64,000 bases of DNA. It comes from Catellatospora tritici. GTDB taxonomy: Bacteria > Actinomycetota > Actinomycetes > Mycobacteriales > Micromonosporaceae. The position numbers were made by a program, and so were the translations under genes. Where the stretch lies: the NCBI RefSeq assembly GCF_019083965.1, contig NZ_JAHRCY010000001.1:1-64000 (forward strand), in the 5' to 3' direction. Of this stretch, positions 36,897 to 46,360 are shown piece after piece (within the stretch, counting starts at the first letter, position 1; every line of letters starts with the position of its first letter). The notes under the pieces were generated by a model. That model saw only the letters and a list, made by a program, of their open reading frames with translations. It was not told the DNA's origin and made no database searches.

Positions 36897-37804
36897 GTGG
36901 GCGAGATCCTCCGGGCCAGGCGCCGGGCCAGCGGCGCGGCGGCGGTCAGCACGAGCGCGGGGAGGCTCGCGCCGTGCCGGGCGGTGAGCGCGGCCTGCAG
37001 CGTCGGTAGTCCGGTGATGCCGGACCCGACAGCGGCCCGCACCTGCGGCGCGTCGGGCTGCCGGGCGGCCCGTACCTGCGGGCGGCCGTAGTGGTTCAGG
37101 TAGAGCCCGGCCAGGGCGACCGGCAGCAGCCCGCGCCACCCCGTCCGTCCTCGGTCCTGGCGGCGCTGCGCGCCGGCTGCGGTGGCGGCGACGGCCAGCG
37201 TCCCGGCCAACGTCGCCACCGGCAGCCGGCGGTCGGCGCCGTCCATCTCCCGCCGCGACAGCGCGGTCACCGTGTAGGTGTGCGCGGCGACCGTCGCGGC
37301 CGCGGGCAGGGCCCGGCGGACTGAGCCGCCGGTGGCGCCGAGGAGCACGTCCAGTCCCCGGCAGGCGGCCATCGCGGCCGGCCCGGCGGGTCCGTTCTTG
37401 GCGACCAGGTCGTAGGCCCAGACCGCCCCGGCCAGGGGCGCCGCCACGGCCAGGGCGCGCCTGCCGCCCGCCCACGCGGCCAGGCCGAGGCCCGCCGCGG
37501 TCAGCCCGGCGGCCAGGCCCAACGCCGTGTTCGGGCTGACCCGACCGCTCGGGATGGGCCGCTGCGGCCGCTCGACCGCGTCGAGTTCCCGGTCGGCCCA
37601 GTCGTTGGCGGCCATGCCCGCCAGGTACAGGCACACCGACGCGGCCGCCAGGCCGGGGGTACGCCGCCCCAGCGTGCCCGCCGTGGCCGCACCGACCAGC
37701 ACGTCACCCGGCACCGACAACGCGGCCGGGGCCCGCACCAGCTCGGCCAGGTCCCCCAGCCGAGCCAGCCCCGACCGGCGCGCGCCAACACCCGACCGGC
37801 TCAC
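36893..37804 (-). CDS. eboC: UbiA-type prenyltransferase EboC (SCO3242-like)
   Basis: Protein of 303 residues, GTG start overlapping the upstream stop as GTGA. It is hydrophobic with seven to nine membrane helices. The first prenyl-diphosphate motif is NDWADRELDAVERPQRP (NDxxDxxxD type). The second motif region reads LSRREMDGADRRLP, which is less acidic than in UbiA. Such enzymes attach a polyprenyl chain to an aromatic or polar acceptor in the membrane. Streptomyces coelicolor SCO3242 is the named relative I recall, and it also lies beside an inositol-phosphate synthase homologue. Confidence 0.87.
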   Translation of the reverse strand: MSRSGVGARRSGLARLGDLAELVRAPAALSVPGDVLVGAATAGTLGRRTPGLAAASVCLYLAGMAANDWADRELDAVERPQRPIPSGRVSPNTALGLAAGLTAAGLGLAAWAGGRRALAVAAPLAGAVWAYDLVAKNGPAGPAAMAACRGLDVLLGATGGSVRRALPAAATVAAHTYTVTALSRREMDGADRRLPVATLAGTLAVAATAAGAQRRQDRGRTGWRGLLPVALAGLYLNHYGRPQVRAARQPDAPQVRAAVGSGITGLPTLQAALTARHGASLPALVLTAAAPLARRLARRISPT

Positions 37805-38934
37805 GCCAGCCCCGCGATCAGCGCTCGCAGCGCCTCGAACTGGCCGCTGAGGTCGTGACAGACCGAGCCGATCGGGTCCTTGAAGAAGAAGGCCAGCTCC
37901 GGCAGCGGACCGCGCCGACCGGCGGCGTGCGCGCCGGCCGCGATCCGGGCCAGGTCCAGCACCAGCGGCGCGGCCAGGGCCGAGTCGCAGCCGTGCCAGG
38001 TGAACTCCAGCCGCATCGGCGTGCCCAGGAAGCCGCGGAAGGTGACGAGGTCCCAGGCGGCCTTGAAGTCGCCGAGGTCGGCGACGTACTCGATGCGGGT
38101 GTGGCCCTCGGGCTGGTAGCCCAGCGTCTCGGCGAGCACCCGCTGCTTGCTGGCGGCCTTGGCCGCGTTGGCGTCGGGCCGGGCCAGGTTGGCGCCGTCC
38201 CCGCCGCCGAGCAGGTTCGTCCCCGACCAGGACCGCACCTGCAGGTTGCGCTGGGCGAACATCGGCGCGAGCACCGACTTGACCAGGGTCTCCCCGGTCT
38301 TGCCGTCATGCCCCGCGTACGGCACCCCCGCCCGCAGCGCCAGCTCGTGCAGCGCGGGCAGCCGCGCCCCGGTCGACGGCGTGAAGTCCACGTACGAGCA
38401 CCCGGCGGCGAACGCCGCGTACGCGTAAAGCGAGCTGGGCGGCAGCACCTCGTCATCGCCGTCCAACGCCGCCACCAGCGCGTCAGCGTCGGCGTGGGCT
38501 GGATGTGGGGCCGCGTGCGGCTCGGTGGCCGACACGTTCACCACGACGACGCGGTCCAGTGCGTGGCGCTCGCGGAAGTCGGTCAGATCGGCGGCGGCCT
38601 GTGCTGCGGTCGCGGCCTGAGTGTCGCCGCGCGGCGCCGGGCGCAGCTCGGGCTCGATCGCGACCAGATCAGGTCGCAGCGCCGCGACCAGGCGCGCGGG
38701 CAGCACCCCGGCCTCGGCCAGTTCGTCAGCCCGCTTGACCAGCGGCGTCGACACCAGGTCGTGACCACCGAAGACCAGCTCGGACAGGGCGGGCAGGGCG
38801 GGGCTGCGCAGTTGTGGGAGTTCGGTGACGCATCCGGTCGGCTCGGCCAGACCGGCTCGCAGCCCGGCAGCCCCGACGATGCTGGTTACGGCGACCGACC
38901 CCCGCCCACCGACCAGCCAGACACCTGTTCGCAT
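37801..38934 (-). CDS. Inositol-3-phosphate synthase-family cyclase (first gene of Ebo-type operon)
   Basis: Protein of 377 residues. The Rossmann start TGVWLVGGRGSVAVT, then VVVVNVSATEP, the phosphate-binding GHDGKTGETLVKSVLAPMF, the NLLGGGDG loop and FKDPIGSVCHDL are hallmarks of myo-inositol-1/3-phosphate synthase. The length is nearer the compact prokaryotic type than the eukaryotic one. The start (MRTGVWL) is chosen for GGGAGA 7 bases upstream; an ATG-type start at 38967 is weaker. The enzyme uses NAD+ to cyclise glucose 6-phosphate (family knowledge), but the product here could differ. It heads five overlapping genes and stands where other Ebo clusters have the dehydroquinate-synthase-like EboD. 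Confidence 0.88.
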   Translation of the reverse strand: MRTGVWLVGGRGSVAVTSIVGAAGLRAGLAEPTGCVTELPQLRSPALPALSELVFGGHDLVSTPLVKRADELAEAGVLPARLVAALRPDLVAIEPELRPAPRGDTQAATAAQAAADLTDFRERHALDRVVVVNVSATEPHAAPHPAHADADALVAALDGDDEVLPPSSLYAYAAFAAGCSYVDFTPSTGARLPALHELALRAGVPYAGHDGKTGETLVKSVLAPMFAQRNLQVRSWSGTNLLGGGDGANLARPDANAAKAASKQRVLAETLGYQPEGHTRIEYVADLGDFKAAWDLVTFRGFLGTPMRLEFTWHGCDSALAAPLVLDLARIAAGAHAAGRRGPLPELAFFFKDPIGSVCHDLSGQFEALRALIAGLA

Positions 38935-39097
38935 TGTGGTCTCCCGGGGAGATTGAGGAGAAACCAAGCCAGATTACTTGATTTCGCCACAATACCCGGA
39001 TGCACACGCTATGTCCGTTTGTCCGCCATCCCCGCAGCTCACCCCCGCGTGTTCCAACCCCACTCCGGCCACGGGCGGTGCCCCCGCCCGCCCGAGC

Positions 39098-39186
39098 GGG
39101 CGCCGAACAACCCGCCGGACGGGCGCCGAACAACCCGCCCGAGCGGGCGCCGAACAACCCGCCGGACGGGCGCCGAACAACCGCCG
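39098..39186. repeat. Four tandem 23/24-bp repeats
   Basis: GGGCGCCGAACAACC starts at 39098, 39121, 39145 and 39168. The units alternate two different ends (CGAGC or GGAC), so the block is really two copies of a 47-bp unit. The period is not a multiple of three. It lies upstream of the Ebo-type operon promoter. Confidence 0.8.
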
Positions 39187-39206
39187 GGCGGACCAAGATC
39201 GCGCAA

Positions 39207-39261
39207 GTTGCCGGGCAATCGTGGGAAAGACGGTTCAAGATACGCACGATTGCCCGGCAAC
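39207..39261. repeat. Palindrome with self-palindromic arms
   Basis: Perfect 17-base arms (39207-39223 and 39245-39261) around a 21-base loop. Each arm contains TTGCCGGGCAA, itself an inverted repeat, followed by TCGTG. The layout copies that of the TTTCGGGGAAA family with a different core. It may terminate miaB transcription. Confidence 0.75.
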
Positions 39262-39316
39262 CTGGATGACCTTGAAACGCGCGCGCCGGAGGGCGGCGCC
39301 GGGCTTCGGGGGGCGG

Positions 39317-40882
39317 TCAGCAGGTGGAGCAGGCGCTGCCGGTGGTGGGGGTGGGCTGGGTGGGCGGCTTGCCGATGGTGGGCAGGCCGAGCATCACCCC
39401 GGCGGTACGGACCGCGCGGCCCGCCTCGTACGCGTCACCGGCCCTGGTCCGGCGGTGCGACAGCAGCGGCCCGTCGGCGTTGAGGTGATGCGGCGCGGCA
39501 TAACTGACCTCGGTGTGCACCACGTCGCCCGGCCGGACGGCGGCCGCCTGCTCGGGCGTGACCGCGAAGTGGACCAGTCGGCCGTCGCGGGCGCGTCCGG
39601 ACATACGCCCGGTGGCCTCGTCCTTTCGCCCCTCACCGACCGCGACGAGCACTTCCAGCTCGCGCCCGACCTGCTTCTTGTTCTCCGCCCAGGTGATGTC
39701 CTCCAGGGTGGCGACCAGGCGCTCGTAGCGCTCCTGCACCACCTGCTTGGGCACCTGGCCGTCCATGGTCGCCGCGGGCGTGCCGGGCCGCTTGGAGTAC
39801 TGGAACGTGAACGCCGAGGAGAAGCGCGACTCGCGCACCACGCGCAGCGTCTCCTCGAAGTCGGCGTCGGTCTCGCCGGGGAAGCCGACGATGATGTCGG
39901 TGGTGATCGCCGCGTCGGGCATCGCCGCGCGCACGTTCTCGATGATCGACAGGTACCGGTCGGACCGGTATGACCGCTTCATCGCCCGCAGCACCGCGTC
40001 CGAGCCGGACTGCAGCGGCATGTGCAGTTGGTGGCAGACGTTGGCCGTTTCGGCCATCGCCTCGATCACGTCGTCGGTGAACGCGGCCGGGTGCGGGCTG
40101 GTGAAGCGCACCCGCTCCAGGCCCCTGTCCTGCAACTGCCCGCAGGCGCGCAGCAGCTTGCCGAAGGCCAGCCGGTCGCCGAACTCCACGCCGTACGTGT
40201 TGACGTTCTGGCCGAGCAGGGTCACCTCGAGCACGCCCTCGGCGACCAGCGCCTCGACCTCGGCCAGGATCTCGCCGGGGCGACGGTCCTTCTCCTTGCC
40301 GCGCAGGCTGGGCACGATGCAGAAGGTGCAGGTGTTGTTGCACCCCACCGAGATCGACACCCACCCGGAGTACGTCGACTCGCGCCGGGTCGGCAGCGTC
40401 GACGGGAAGACCTCCAGCGACTCCAGCAGCTCCACCTGGGCGGACTCGTTGTGGCGGGCCCGCTCCAGCAGCACCGGCAGCGAGCCGATGTTGTGGGTGC
40501 CGAACACCACGTCGACCCAGGGCGCCTTCTTGACGATGTCGCCCTGGTCCTTCTGCGCCAGGCAGCCGCCGACCGCGATCTGCATGCCGGGGTTCTTGTC
40601 CTTGACCGGGCGCAGGTGGCCGAGGTTGCCGTAGAGGCGGTTGTCGGCGTTCTCGCGTACCGCGCAGGTGTTGAAGACGACCACGTCCGGCACCCGGCCC
40701 GGCTCGGCGGCCGGGTCGAGCCGCACGTAGCCGGCGCCGTCGAGCAGCCCCGAGATGCGCTCGGAGTCGTGCACGTTCATCTGGCAGCCGTACGTGCGCA
40801 CCTCGTAGGTGCGCACGGGCTGGACCTCGCCGTCGGGCTGACCTTCGGCGGCGGGAAGCTGGGTGTCAGGCAGGGTAGTCAT
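39317..40882 (-). CDS. miaB: tRNA-2-methylthio-N6-dimethylallyladenosine synthase MiaB
   Basis: Protein of 521 residues. The UPF0004 domain has three cluster cysteines (C33, C73, C107), the radical-SAM motif CNNTCTFC (C181, C185, C188) follows, and a TRAM domain ends the core. It adds a methylthio group to i6A37 made by MiaA. The last 60 residues, with the ending SACSTC, go beyond the usual TRAM end and contain a Cys pair of unknown use. The ATG (MTTLPDTQ) is preceded by about 150 bp shared with the divergent gluA. Confidence 0.96.
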   Translation of the reverse strand: MTTLPDTQLPAAEGQPDGEVQPVRTYEVRTYGCQMNVHDSERISGLLDGAGYVRLDPAAEPGRVPDVVVFNTCAVRENADNRLYGNLGHLRPVKDKNPGMQIAVGGCLAQKDQGDIVKKAPWVDVVFGTHNIGSLPVLLERARHNESAQVELLESLEVFPSTLPTRRESTYSGWVSISVGCNNTCTFCIVPSLRGKEKDRRPGEILAEVEALVAEGVLEVTLLGQNVNTYGVEFGDRLAFGKLLRACGQLQDRGLERVRFTSPHPAAFTDDVIEAMAETANVCHQLHMPLQSGSDAVLRAMKRSYRSDRYLSIIENVRAAMPDAAITTDIIVGFPGETDADFEETLRVVRESRFSSAFTFQYSKRPGTPAATMDGQVPKQVVQERYERLVATLEDITWAENKKQVGRELEVLVAVGEGRKDEATGRMSGRARDGRLVHFAVTPEQAAAVRPGDVVHTEVSYAAPHHLNADGPLLSHRRTRAGDAYEAGRAVRTAGVMLGLPTIGKPPTQPTPTTGSACSTC

Positions 40883-41028
40883 CTCAACCGAAAAGGGTAT
40901 CCGGTCGGGCGTACATCGACGGAATCGAGGGAAGTTACCCGGATGTGACCCAAGTGGGTCTCCACTTTCACTTCCGTCCCTCTAGTCTCACTAGTCAGAC
41001 GATGTACCGACACCGAAAGGACGGTGGC

Positions 41029-41772
<744 letters not shown>

Positions 41773-41881
41773 GGGCACCGCTCGACGACCTGGATGAGAC
41801 TCCGTCGCCGGACCGGCGGCGGCAGGAAACGCCCGGCGTCGCCCACCGTGACGAGGGTGTTGAAGGAGGAGGGACGAATCA

Positions 41882-42736
41882 ATGCGTTTCACGCGTATGG
41901 CGGCGATCGCCGCGGTCGCGATGCTCGCGCTCGGCACGACCGCCTGCGGCAGTGACGAGCCCGAGACGCCGGCCGGCGGCACCCCGCTGACCTCGAAGGC
42001 GGCCGCAGGCCAGCTGAAGTTCGGCGTCAAGGCCGACCAGCCGGGTCTCGGCCTGCAGGTCGGCACCAACTACGAGGGCTTCGACATCGAGATCGCGAAG
42101 ATCATCGCAAAGGGCCTCGGCGGTGATCCGGCCAAGAACACCTACGTCACCACCGTGTCCTCGAACCGCGAGCCGTTCCTGCAGCAGGGCACGGTCGACG
42201 TCGTCGTGGCGACGTACACCATCAACGACGACCGCAAGAAGAAGGTCAACTTCGCCGGGCCGTACTACACCGCCGGGCAGGATCTGCTGGTGAAGGCCGA
42301 CTCGACCATCACCGGGCCCGAGGGGCTCGACGGCAAGAAGGTCTGCTCGGTGTCCGGCTCGACCCCGGCCAAGCGGATCCAGGAGCAGCACCCGAAGGCT
42401 CAGCTGCAGCTGTTCGACAACTACTCCAAGTGCATCACGGCGCTCAACGACGGGACTGTCGACGCGGTCACCACCGACGACATCATCCTGGCCGGTTACG
42501 CCTCGCAGCCCGAGTACGCGGGCAAGCTCAAGCTGCTCGGCAAGCCGTTCTCGTCGGAGCCGTACGGCATCGGCGTGAAGCTGGAGGACAAGGCCGGCTG
42601 CAACAAGATCAACGAGATCCTGAAGGCCGCGGTTGCCGACGGCTCGTACGCGGCCGCGTGGAACGCCACGCTCGGCAAGAGCGGCACCCCGGCCCCGACG
42701 CTGGACACGACCAAGCTCACCAACTGTCCCGCGTGA
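41882..42736 (+). CDS. gluB: Glutamate-binding lipoprotein of ABC transporter
   Basis: Protein of 284 residues. Signal peptide with lipobox LGTTAC (C22), so it is anchored outside the membrane. The rest is a type-3 periplasmic-binding fold: LKFGVKADQPGLG, GFDIEIAKIIAKGLGG, VVATYTINDDRKKKVNFAGPYY and DAVTTDDIILAGY are the ligand-binding segments. GGAGGAG lies 9-15 bases before the ATG. The 109-bp gap after gluA has no hairpin I could see, so read-through is expected. It captures the amino acid and delivers it to GluCD. Confidence 0.95.
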   Translation: MRFTRMAAIAAVAMLALGTTACGSDEPETPAGGTPLTSKAAAGQLKFGVKADQPGLGLQVGTNYEGFDIEIAKIIAKGLGGDPAKNTYVTTVSSNREPFLQQGTVDVVVATYTINDDRKKKVNFAGPYYTAGQDLLVKADSTITGPEGLDGKKVCSVSGSTPAKRIQEQHPKAQLQLFDNYSKCITALNDGTVDAVTTDDIILAGYASQPEYAGKLKLLGKPFSSEPYGIGVKLEDKAGCNKINEILKAAVADGSYAAAWNATLGKSGTPAPTLDTTKLTNCPA

Positions 42737-42812
42737 CCACTGCCGGTGGGGCGGGGAGTCCGGCTGCCCGCCCCACCGGGACCGAGGCAACGGGCAACCT
42801 AGAGGGAACGGG

Positions 42813-43487
42813 ATGGACGTCTTCTCCGATCCGCTGAACCGGCAGGCCTTCCTGGACGGCTTCGCGATGATCCTGAAGCTGACCGCCGCGTCGGCACTGC
42901 TGTCGCTGGCGCTCGGGCTGCTGCTGGCCGCGTGCCGGGTCTCCCCGGTGCCGGTGCTGCGGGCGCTCGGCGCGGGCTGGGTGCACCTGTTCCGCAACAC
43001 CCCGCTGACGCTGATCATCACGTTCTGCTTCTTCGGGCTGTACAGCGCCATGGGCGTGAAGTTCTCCGACGACATCAACGTGAACAACTACTGGCTGGCG
43101 GTGGTCGGGCTCTCGGCGTACACGGCGGCGTTCGTGTGCGAGGCGATCCGCTCGGGCATCAACACGGTGCCGATCGGGCAGGCCGAGGCGGCACGGGCGC
43201 TGGGCCTGACGTTCTCGCAGAACCTGCGTCTGATCATCCTGCCGCAGGCGGTGCGCTCGGTGGTGGCGCCGCTGGGCAGCATCCTCATCGCGCTGACCAA
43301 GAACGCCACCATCGCCGGGGTGATCGGCGTGCTCGAGGCGTCGTCGCAGATGAAGCAGCTGATCAACGACAACGGCGACGCCGCCGTGGAGATCTTCGCG
43401 GTTTTCGCACTCGCCTTCGTGGTGCTGCTGGTCCCCATCGGGTACGGCTTCAGCGCCCTGGCCAACCGCCTGGTGGTGCGCCGGTGA
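42813..43487 (+). CDS. gluC: Glutamate-type ABC transporter permease 1
   Basis: Protein of 224 residues with about five membrane helices of the HisMQ type. The EAA loop is EAARALGLTFSQNLRLIILPQAV. The ATG giving MDVFSDPLNRQAFLDG is chosen over the longer open frame because family members begin here and GAGGGAACG lies upstream. It pairs with GluD to form the channel. Its stop lies inside a 36-bp duplicated unit that also fills part of the gap before gluD. Confidence 0.94.
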   Translation: MDVFSDPLNRQAFLDGFAMILKLTAASALLSLALGLLLAACRVSPVPVLRALGAGWVHLFRNTPLTLIITFCFFGLYSAMGVKFSDDINVNNYWLAVVGLSAYTAAFVCEAIRSGINTVPIGQAEAARALGLTFSQNLRLIILPQAVRSVVAPLGSILIALTKNATIAGVIGVLEASSQMKQLINDNGDAAVEIFAVFALAFVVLLVPIGYGFSALANRLVVRR

Positions 43488-43529
43488 CCCGCCGCCCCGA
43501 ACCGCCCGGTGGTGCGCCGGTGACCCGCC
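43472..43529. repeat. Direct repeat across the gluC stop
   Basis: A 22-base sequence, GGTGGTGCGCCGGTGACC followed by CGCC, occurs at 43472-43493 and again at 43508-43529, a 36-bp period. Copy 1 contains the gluC TGA stop, so the second copy carries an out-of-context repeat of the gene's last codons. It is probably a recent tandem slip. Confidence 0.8.
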
Positions 43530-43548
43530 TCGAGACTCTGGAGATCCG

Positions 43549-44454
43549 ATGAGCGCGAGCGTCCTCTACGACCACCCCGGCCCGCGGGCCCGCCTGCGCA
43601 ACCGGGTGCTCAGCGTCGTCGTCGCCGCGCTGCTGCTGGCGGGGGCCTACTGGGTCTACCGGGCCTTCGACGCCAAGGGCCAGTGGGACTGGAAGAAGTG
43701 GCAGCCGTTCTTCCAGGAGATGCCCACCGCCGGCGGCCCCCCGGTCAACGTGTGGGCCGACTACATCGTGCCCGGCCTGATCGGCACGCTCAGCGCCGCC
43801 GCCACCGCGATGGTGCTGGCCCTGGCGTTCGGCCTGGTCTTCAGCGTCGCGCGGTTGTCGGAGCACCGCTGGGTGCGGGTGCCCGCGGGCATGGTCGTGG
43901 AGTTCTTCCGCGCCGTCCCACTGCTGCTGATGATCTTCTTCCTGGTGTACGGCGGTTACTACGTCTTCGGCACCGCCGTGCCCGCCTTCTGGGCGGTCGT
44001 CATCGGGCTGACCCTCTACAACGGTTCCGTGCTGGCCGAGGCGTTCCGCGCGGGCATCCGCGCCGTGCCAGGCGGGCAGTCGGAGGCGGCGTACAGCCTC
44101 GGGCTGACCAAGAGCCAGGTGATGCGGCTGATCCTGATCCCGCAGGCGGCCCGCAGCATGCTGCCGGTGATCGTGAGCCAGCTGGTGGTGGTACTCAAGG
44201 ACACCGCGCTGGGCTACATCGTGGCGTACTCGGAGCTGATGCTGGAAGGCAGCAAGATCTACGCCAACTACAGCAACCCCATCCCGGTGTTCCTGGTGCT
44301 CGCCGCGATCTACATCCTGATCAACGCCACGCTCACCCTCATCGCCCACCTGCTGGAGCGCCGCGCCAACCGTCGCGGCGTGGCCACCCCGGCCGCCCGC
44401 CTAGGTGCGGCGAACGCGGCCGCGTCGGGCCTCGGTGGCGGTGGCGGCGCCTGA
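43549..44454 (+). CDS. gluD: Glutamate-type ABC transporter permease 2
   Basis: Protein of 301 residues. A hydrophobic N-terminal helix (about 22-40), a short external segment and then five helices with the EAA loop SEAAYSLGLTKSQVMRLILIPQAAR. Longer than GluC because of the N-terminal helix and a C-terminal Gly/Ala-rich tail ending GLGGGGGA. GGAG lies 7 bases before the ATG. It completes the gluABCD operon; a strong hairpin follows directly. Confidence 0.94.
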   Translation: MSASVLYDHPGPRARLRNRVLSVVVAALLLAGAYWVYRAFDAKGQWDWKKWQPFFQEMPTAGGPPVNVWADYIVPGLIGTLSAAATAMVLALAFGLVFSVARLSEHRWVRVPAGMVVEFFRAVPLLLMIFFLVYGGYYVFGTAVPAFWAVVIGLTLYNGSVLAEAFRAGIRAVPGGQSEAAYSLGLTKSQVMRLILIPQAARSMLPVIVSQLVVVLKDTALGYIVAYSELMLEGSKIYANYSNPIPVFLVLAAIYILINATLTLIAHLLERRANRRGVATPAARLGAANAAASGLGGGGGA

Positions 44455-44458
44455 CATG

Positions 44459-44497
44459 CGGAAGGCGCCGTCCCGGCCAGCGGGGCGGCGCCTTCCG
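44459..44497. terminator. Terminator between convergent gluD and rny
   Basis: Arms CGGAAGGCGCCG and CGGCGCCTTCCG (12 bp, perfect) with a 15-base GC-rich loop. It starts 5 bp after the gluD stop and ends 7 bp before the rny stop. Confidence 0.85.
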
Positions 44498-44503
44498 AAC
44501 TCG

Positions 44504-46360
44504 TCAGCGGGCGATCTCGGTGGTACGCGACTCGCGGACGACCGTGATCCGGATCTGACCCGGGTAGGTCAGCTCCTCCTCGATCTGCTTGGCCACGTCC
44601 CGGGCCAGCACCGCGGCACCGATCTCGTCGACCTCCTCCGGGCGCACCATCACCCGGATCTCCCGACCGGCCTGCATCGCGAACACCTTGTCGACGCCCG
44701 ACTTGGCCCCGGCGATCTCCTCGATGCGCTCCAGCCGCTTGACGTACGCCTCCAGCGACTCCCGGCGCGCCCCCGGCCGCCCGCCCGAGCAGGCGTCCGA
44801 CGCCTGGGTCAGCACCGCCTCGATGGTCTGCGGCGGCACCTCGTTGTGGTGCGCCTCGATCGCGTGCACGACCTCCTCGCTCTCCCCGAACCGGCGGGCC
44901 ACGTCCGCGCCGATCAGCGCGTGCGAGCCCTCCACCTCGTGGGTGAGCGCCTTGCCGATGTCGTGCAGGAAGGCCGACCGCTTGATCAGATCGGGGTCCA
45001 GCTTCAGCTCGGCGGCCATGATCCCGGCGATGTGCGCCGTCTCCACCAGATGCTTGAGCACGTTCTGCCCGTACGACGTGCGGTAGCGCAGCCGTCCCAG
45101 CAGCGTGACCAGCTCCGGGTGAATGTCGGTGATTCCCACCTCGACCAGCGCGTCCTCCGCCGCGCGCTGGCACATCCGTTCCACCTCGAACCGGGCCACG
45201 TCGTAGACCTCTTCGATGCGGTGCGGATGGATGCGCCCGTCGAGCACCAGCTTCTCCAGCGTGAGCCGTCCGACCTCGCGCCGCACCGGGTCGAAGCAGG
45301 ACAGCAGCACCGCCTCCGGCGTGTCGTCGATGATCAGGTTCACGCCGGTGACGGTCTCGAAGGCACGGATGTTGCGGCCCTCACGGCCGATGATGCGGCC
45401 CTTCATCTCGTCACTGGGCAGGTGCAGCACGCTGACCACGCTCTCGGCGGTCTGCTCGCTGGCCACCCGCTGGATCGCGTCGACCACGATGTGCCGGGCC
45501 CGCTGCTCACCGGTGGCGCGGGCGTCGGCCTCGATGTCGCGCACCAGCAGCGCGGCCTCGCGCTTGGCCTGGTTCTCGATCGTCTCCACCAGCTCGGACT
45601 TGGCCGCGTCGGCGGTCAGCCCGGCGACCCGCTCCAGCTCGCGGCGGCGCTGCTCCTGCGCCTGGGCCAGCTCCTGCTCCTTGGCCTGCAGGGCCAGGTC
45701 CCACTTGGCCAGCTCGGTCTCGGCGGCGGCGATGCGCCGGTCGCGCTCGGCCAGCCGCTCGGCCTCCTCCACGTTCTGCCGCTCCCGCTCGGCCAGCCGC
45801 TCCGCCTCGGCGGCGTGCAGCCGCTCGCGCTCGTCCAGCCGCTGCAACCGGCGCTCGGCCTCGGCAGCCTGCTCCTTCGCGGTCGAGGTGAGCATCGCGA
45901 TCTCGCGCTCGCCGGTCCGGCGGGCGGTGCTGCGCACCTGCTCGGCGTCCTCCTCGGCCTGGCGGTGCGCGCGCTGCAGCACGGTGTCGGCCTCGGCGTG
46001 GGCGGCGTCGAGCACCCGCTGCGCCTCGGCCCGGGAGGTGGTCACCTCAGCCTTCACCGCGGCGTTCTCGGCCCGTACGGCGGTGGCCTCGGCTCGGGCC
46101 GACGCGACCGAACGGCGCTCGTTCTCCAGCGCGGCCTGCGCGTCGGCGACGGAGTTCTGCAGCTCGACCAGGGTCTGCCGCTGCCGCTCACGCTCGGCGA
46201 CCGCCTCAGGGTCGTCCACGATCACACTCAGCGGCGCGCCGGTCGGCGCGGTGGGCCCGGCCAGTCGGCGCATCAGCCGCGCGCCCAGCACCAGCGTCGC
46301 TGCGACCAGCAGTGCGAGCACGACGATCGCCGCGAGCAACGCTGTCTCCACGACGCTCAT
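44504..46360 (-). CDS. rny: Ribonuclease Y
   Basis: Protein of 618 residues. An N-terminal membrane helix (about 6-28) anchors it, a long Glu/Arg/Ala coiled coil runs from about 50 to 270, a KH domain follows (GRIIGREGRNIRAFE), and an HD phosphohydrolase domain carries the metal motif in AFLHDIGKA. The insertion SDACSGGRPGARRES lies within the HD domain as in other RNase Y. It starts decay of mRNA by endonucleolytic cleavage (known in Bacillus). It is longer than the Bacillus enzyme (520), mostly through the coiled coil. The 859-bp region upstream must carry its promoter. Confidence 0.95.
   Translation of the reverse strand: MSVVETALLAAIVVLALLVAATLVLGARLMRRLAGPTAPTGAPLSVIVDDPEAVAERERQRQTLVELQNSVADAQAALENERRSVASARAEATAVRAENAAVKAEVTTSRAEAQRVLDAAHAEADTVLQRAHRQAEEDAEQVRSTARRTGEREIAMLTSTAKEQAAEAERRLQRLDERERLHAAEAERLAERERQNVEEAERLAERDRRIAAAETELAKWDLALQAKEQELAQAQEQRRRELERVAGLTADAAKSELVETIENQAKREAALLVRDIEADARATGEQRARHIVVDAIQRVASEQTAESVVSVLHLPSDEMKGRIIGREGRNIRAFETVTGVNLIIDDTPEAVLLSCFDPVRREVGRLTLEKLVLDGRIHPHRIEEVYDVARFEVERMCQRAAEDALVEVGITDIHPELVTLLGRLRYRTSYGQNVLKHLVETAHIAGIMAAELKLDPDLIKRSAFLHDIGKALTHEVEGSHALIGADVARRFGESEEVVHAIEAHHNEVPPQTIEAVLTQASDACSGGRPGARRESLEAYVKRLERIEEIAGAKSGVDKVFAMQAGREIRVMVRPEEVDEIGAAVLARDVAKQIEEELTYPGQIRITVVRESRTTEIAR

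Larger units (their letters stand above)
38935..39316. other. Gene-free stretch with tandem and inverted repeats
   Basis: A 382-bp gap between the start of the Ebo-type operon and the end of miaB. The first 60 bp should hold the operon promoter (AT-richer stretch around 38960-38995). The rest holds four 23-24-bp tandem repeats and one palindrome, listed separately. No convincing gene. Confidence 0.65.

Noticed and set aside
39098..39186. CRISPR-like array
   Set aside because: The repeats are contiguous 23/24-bp units with no unique spacers, only four copies, and no cas genes nearby.
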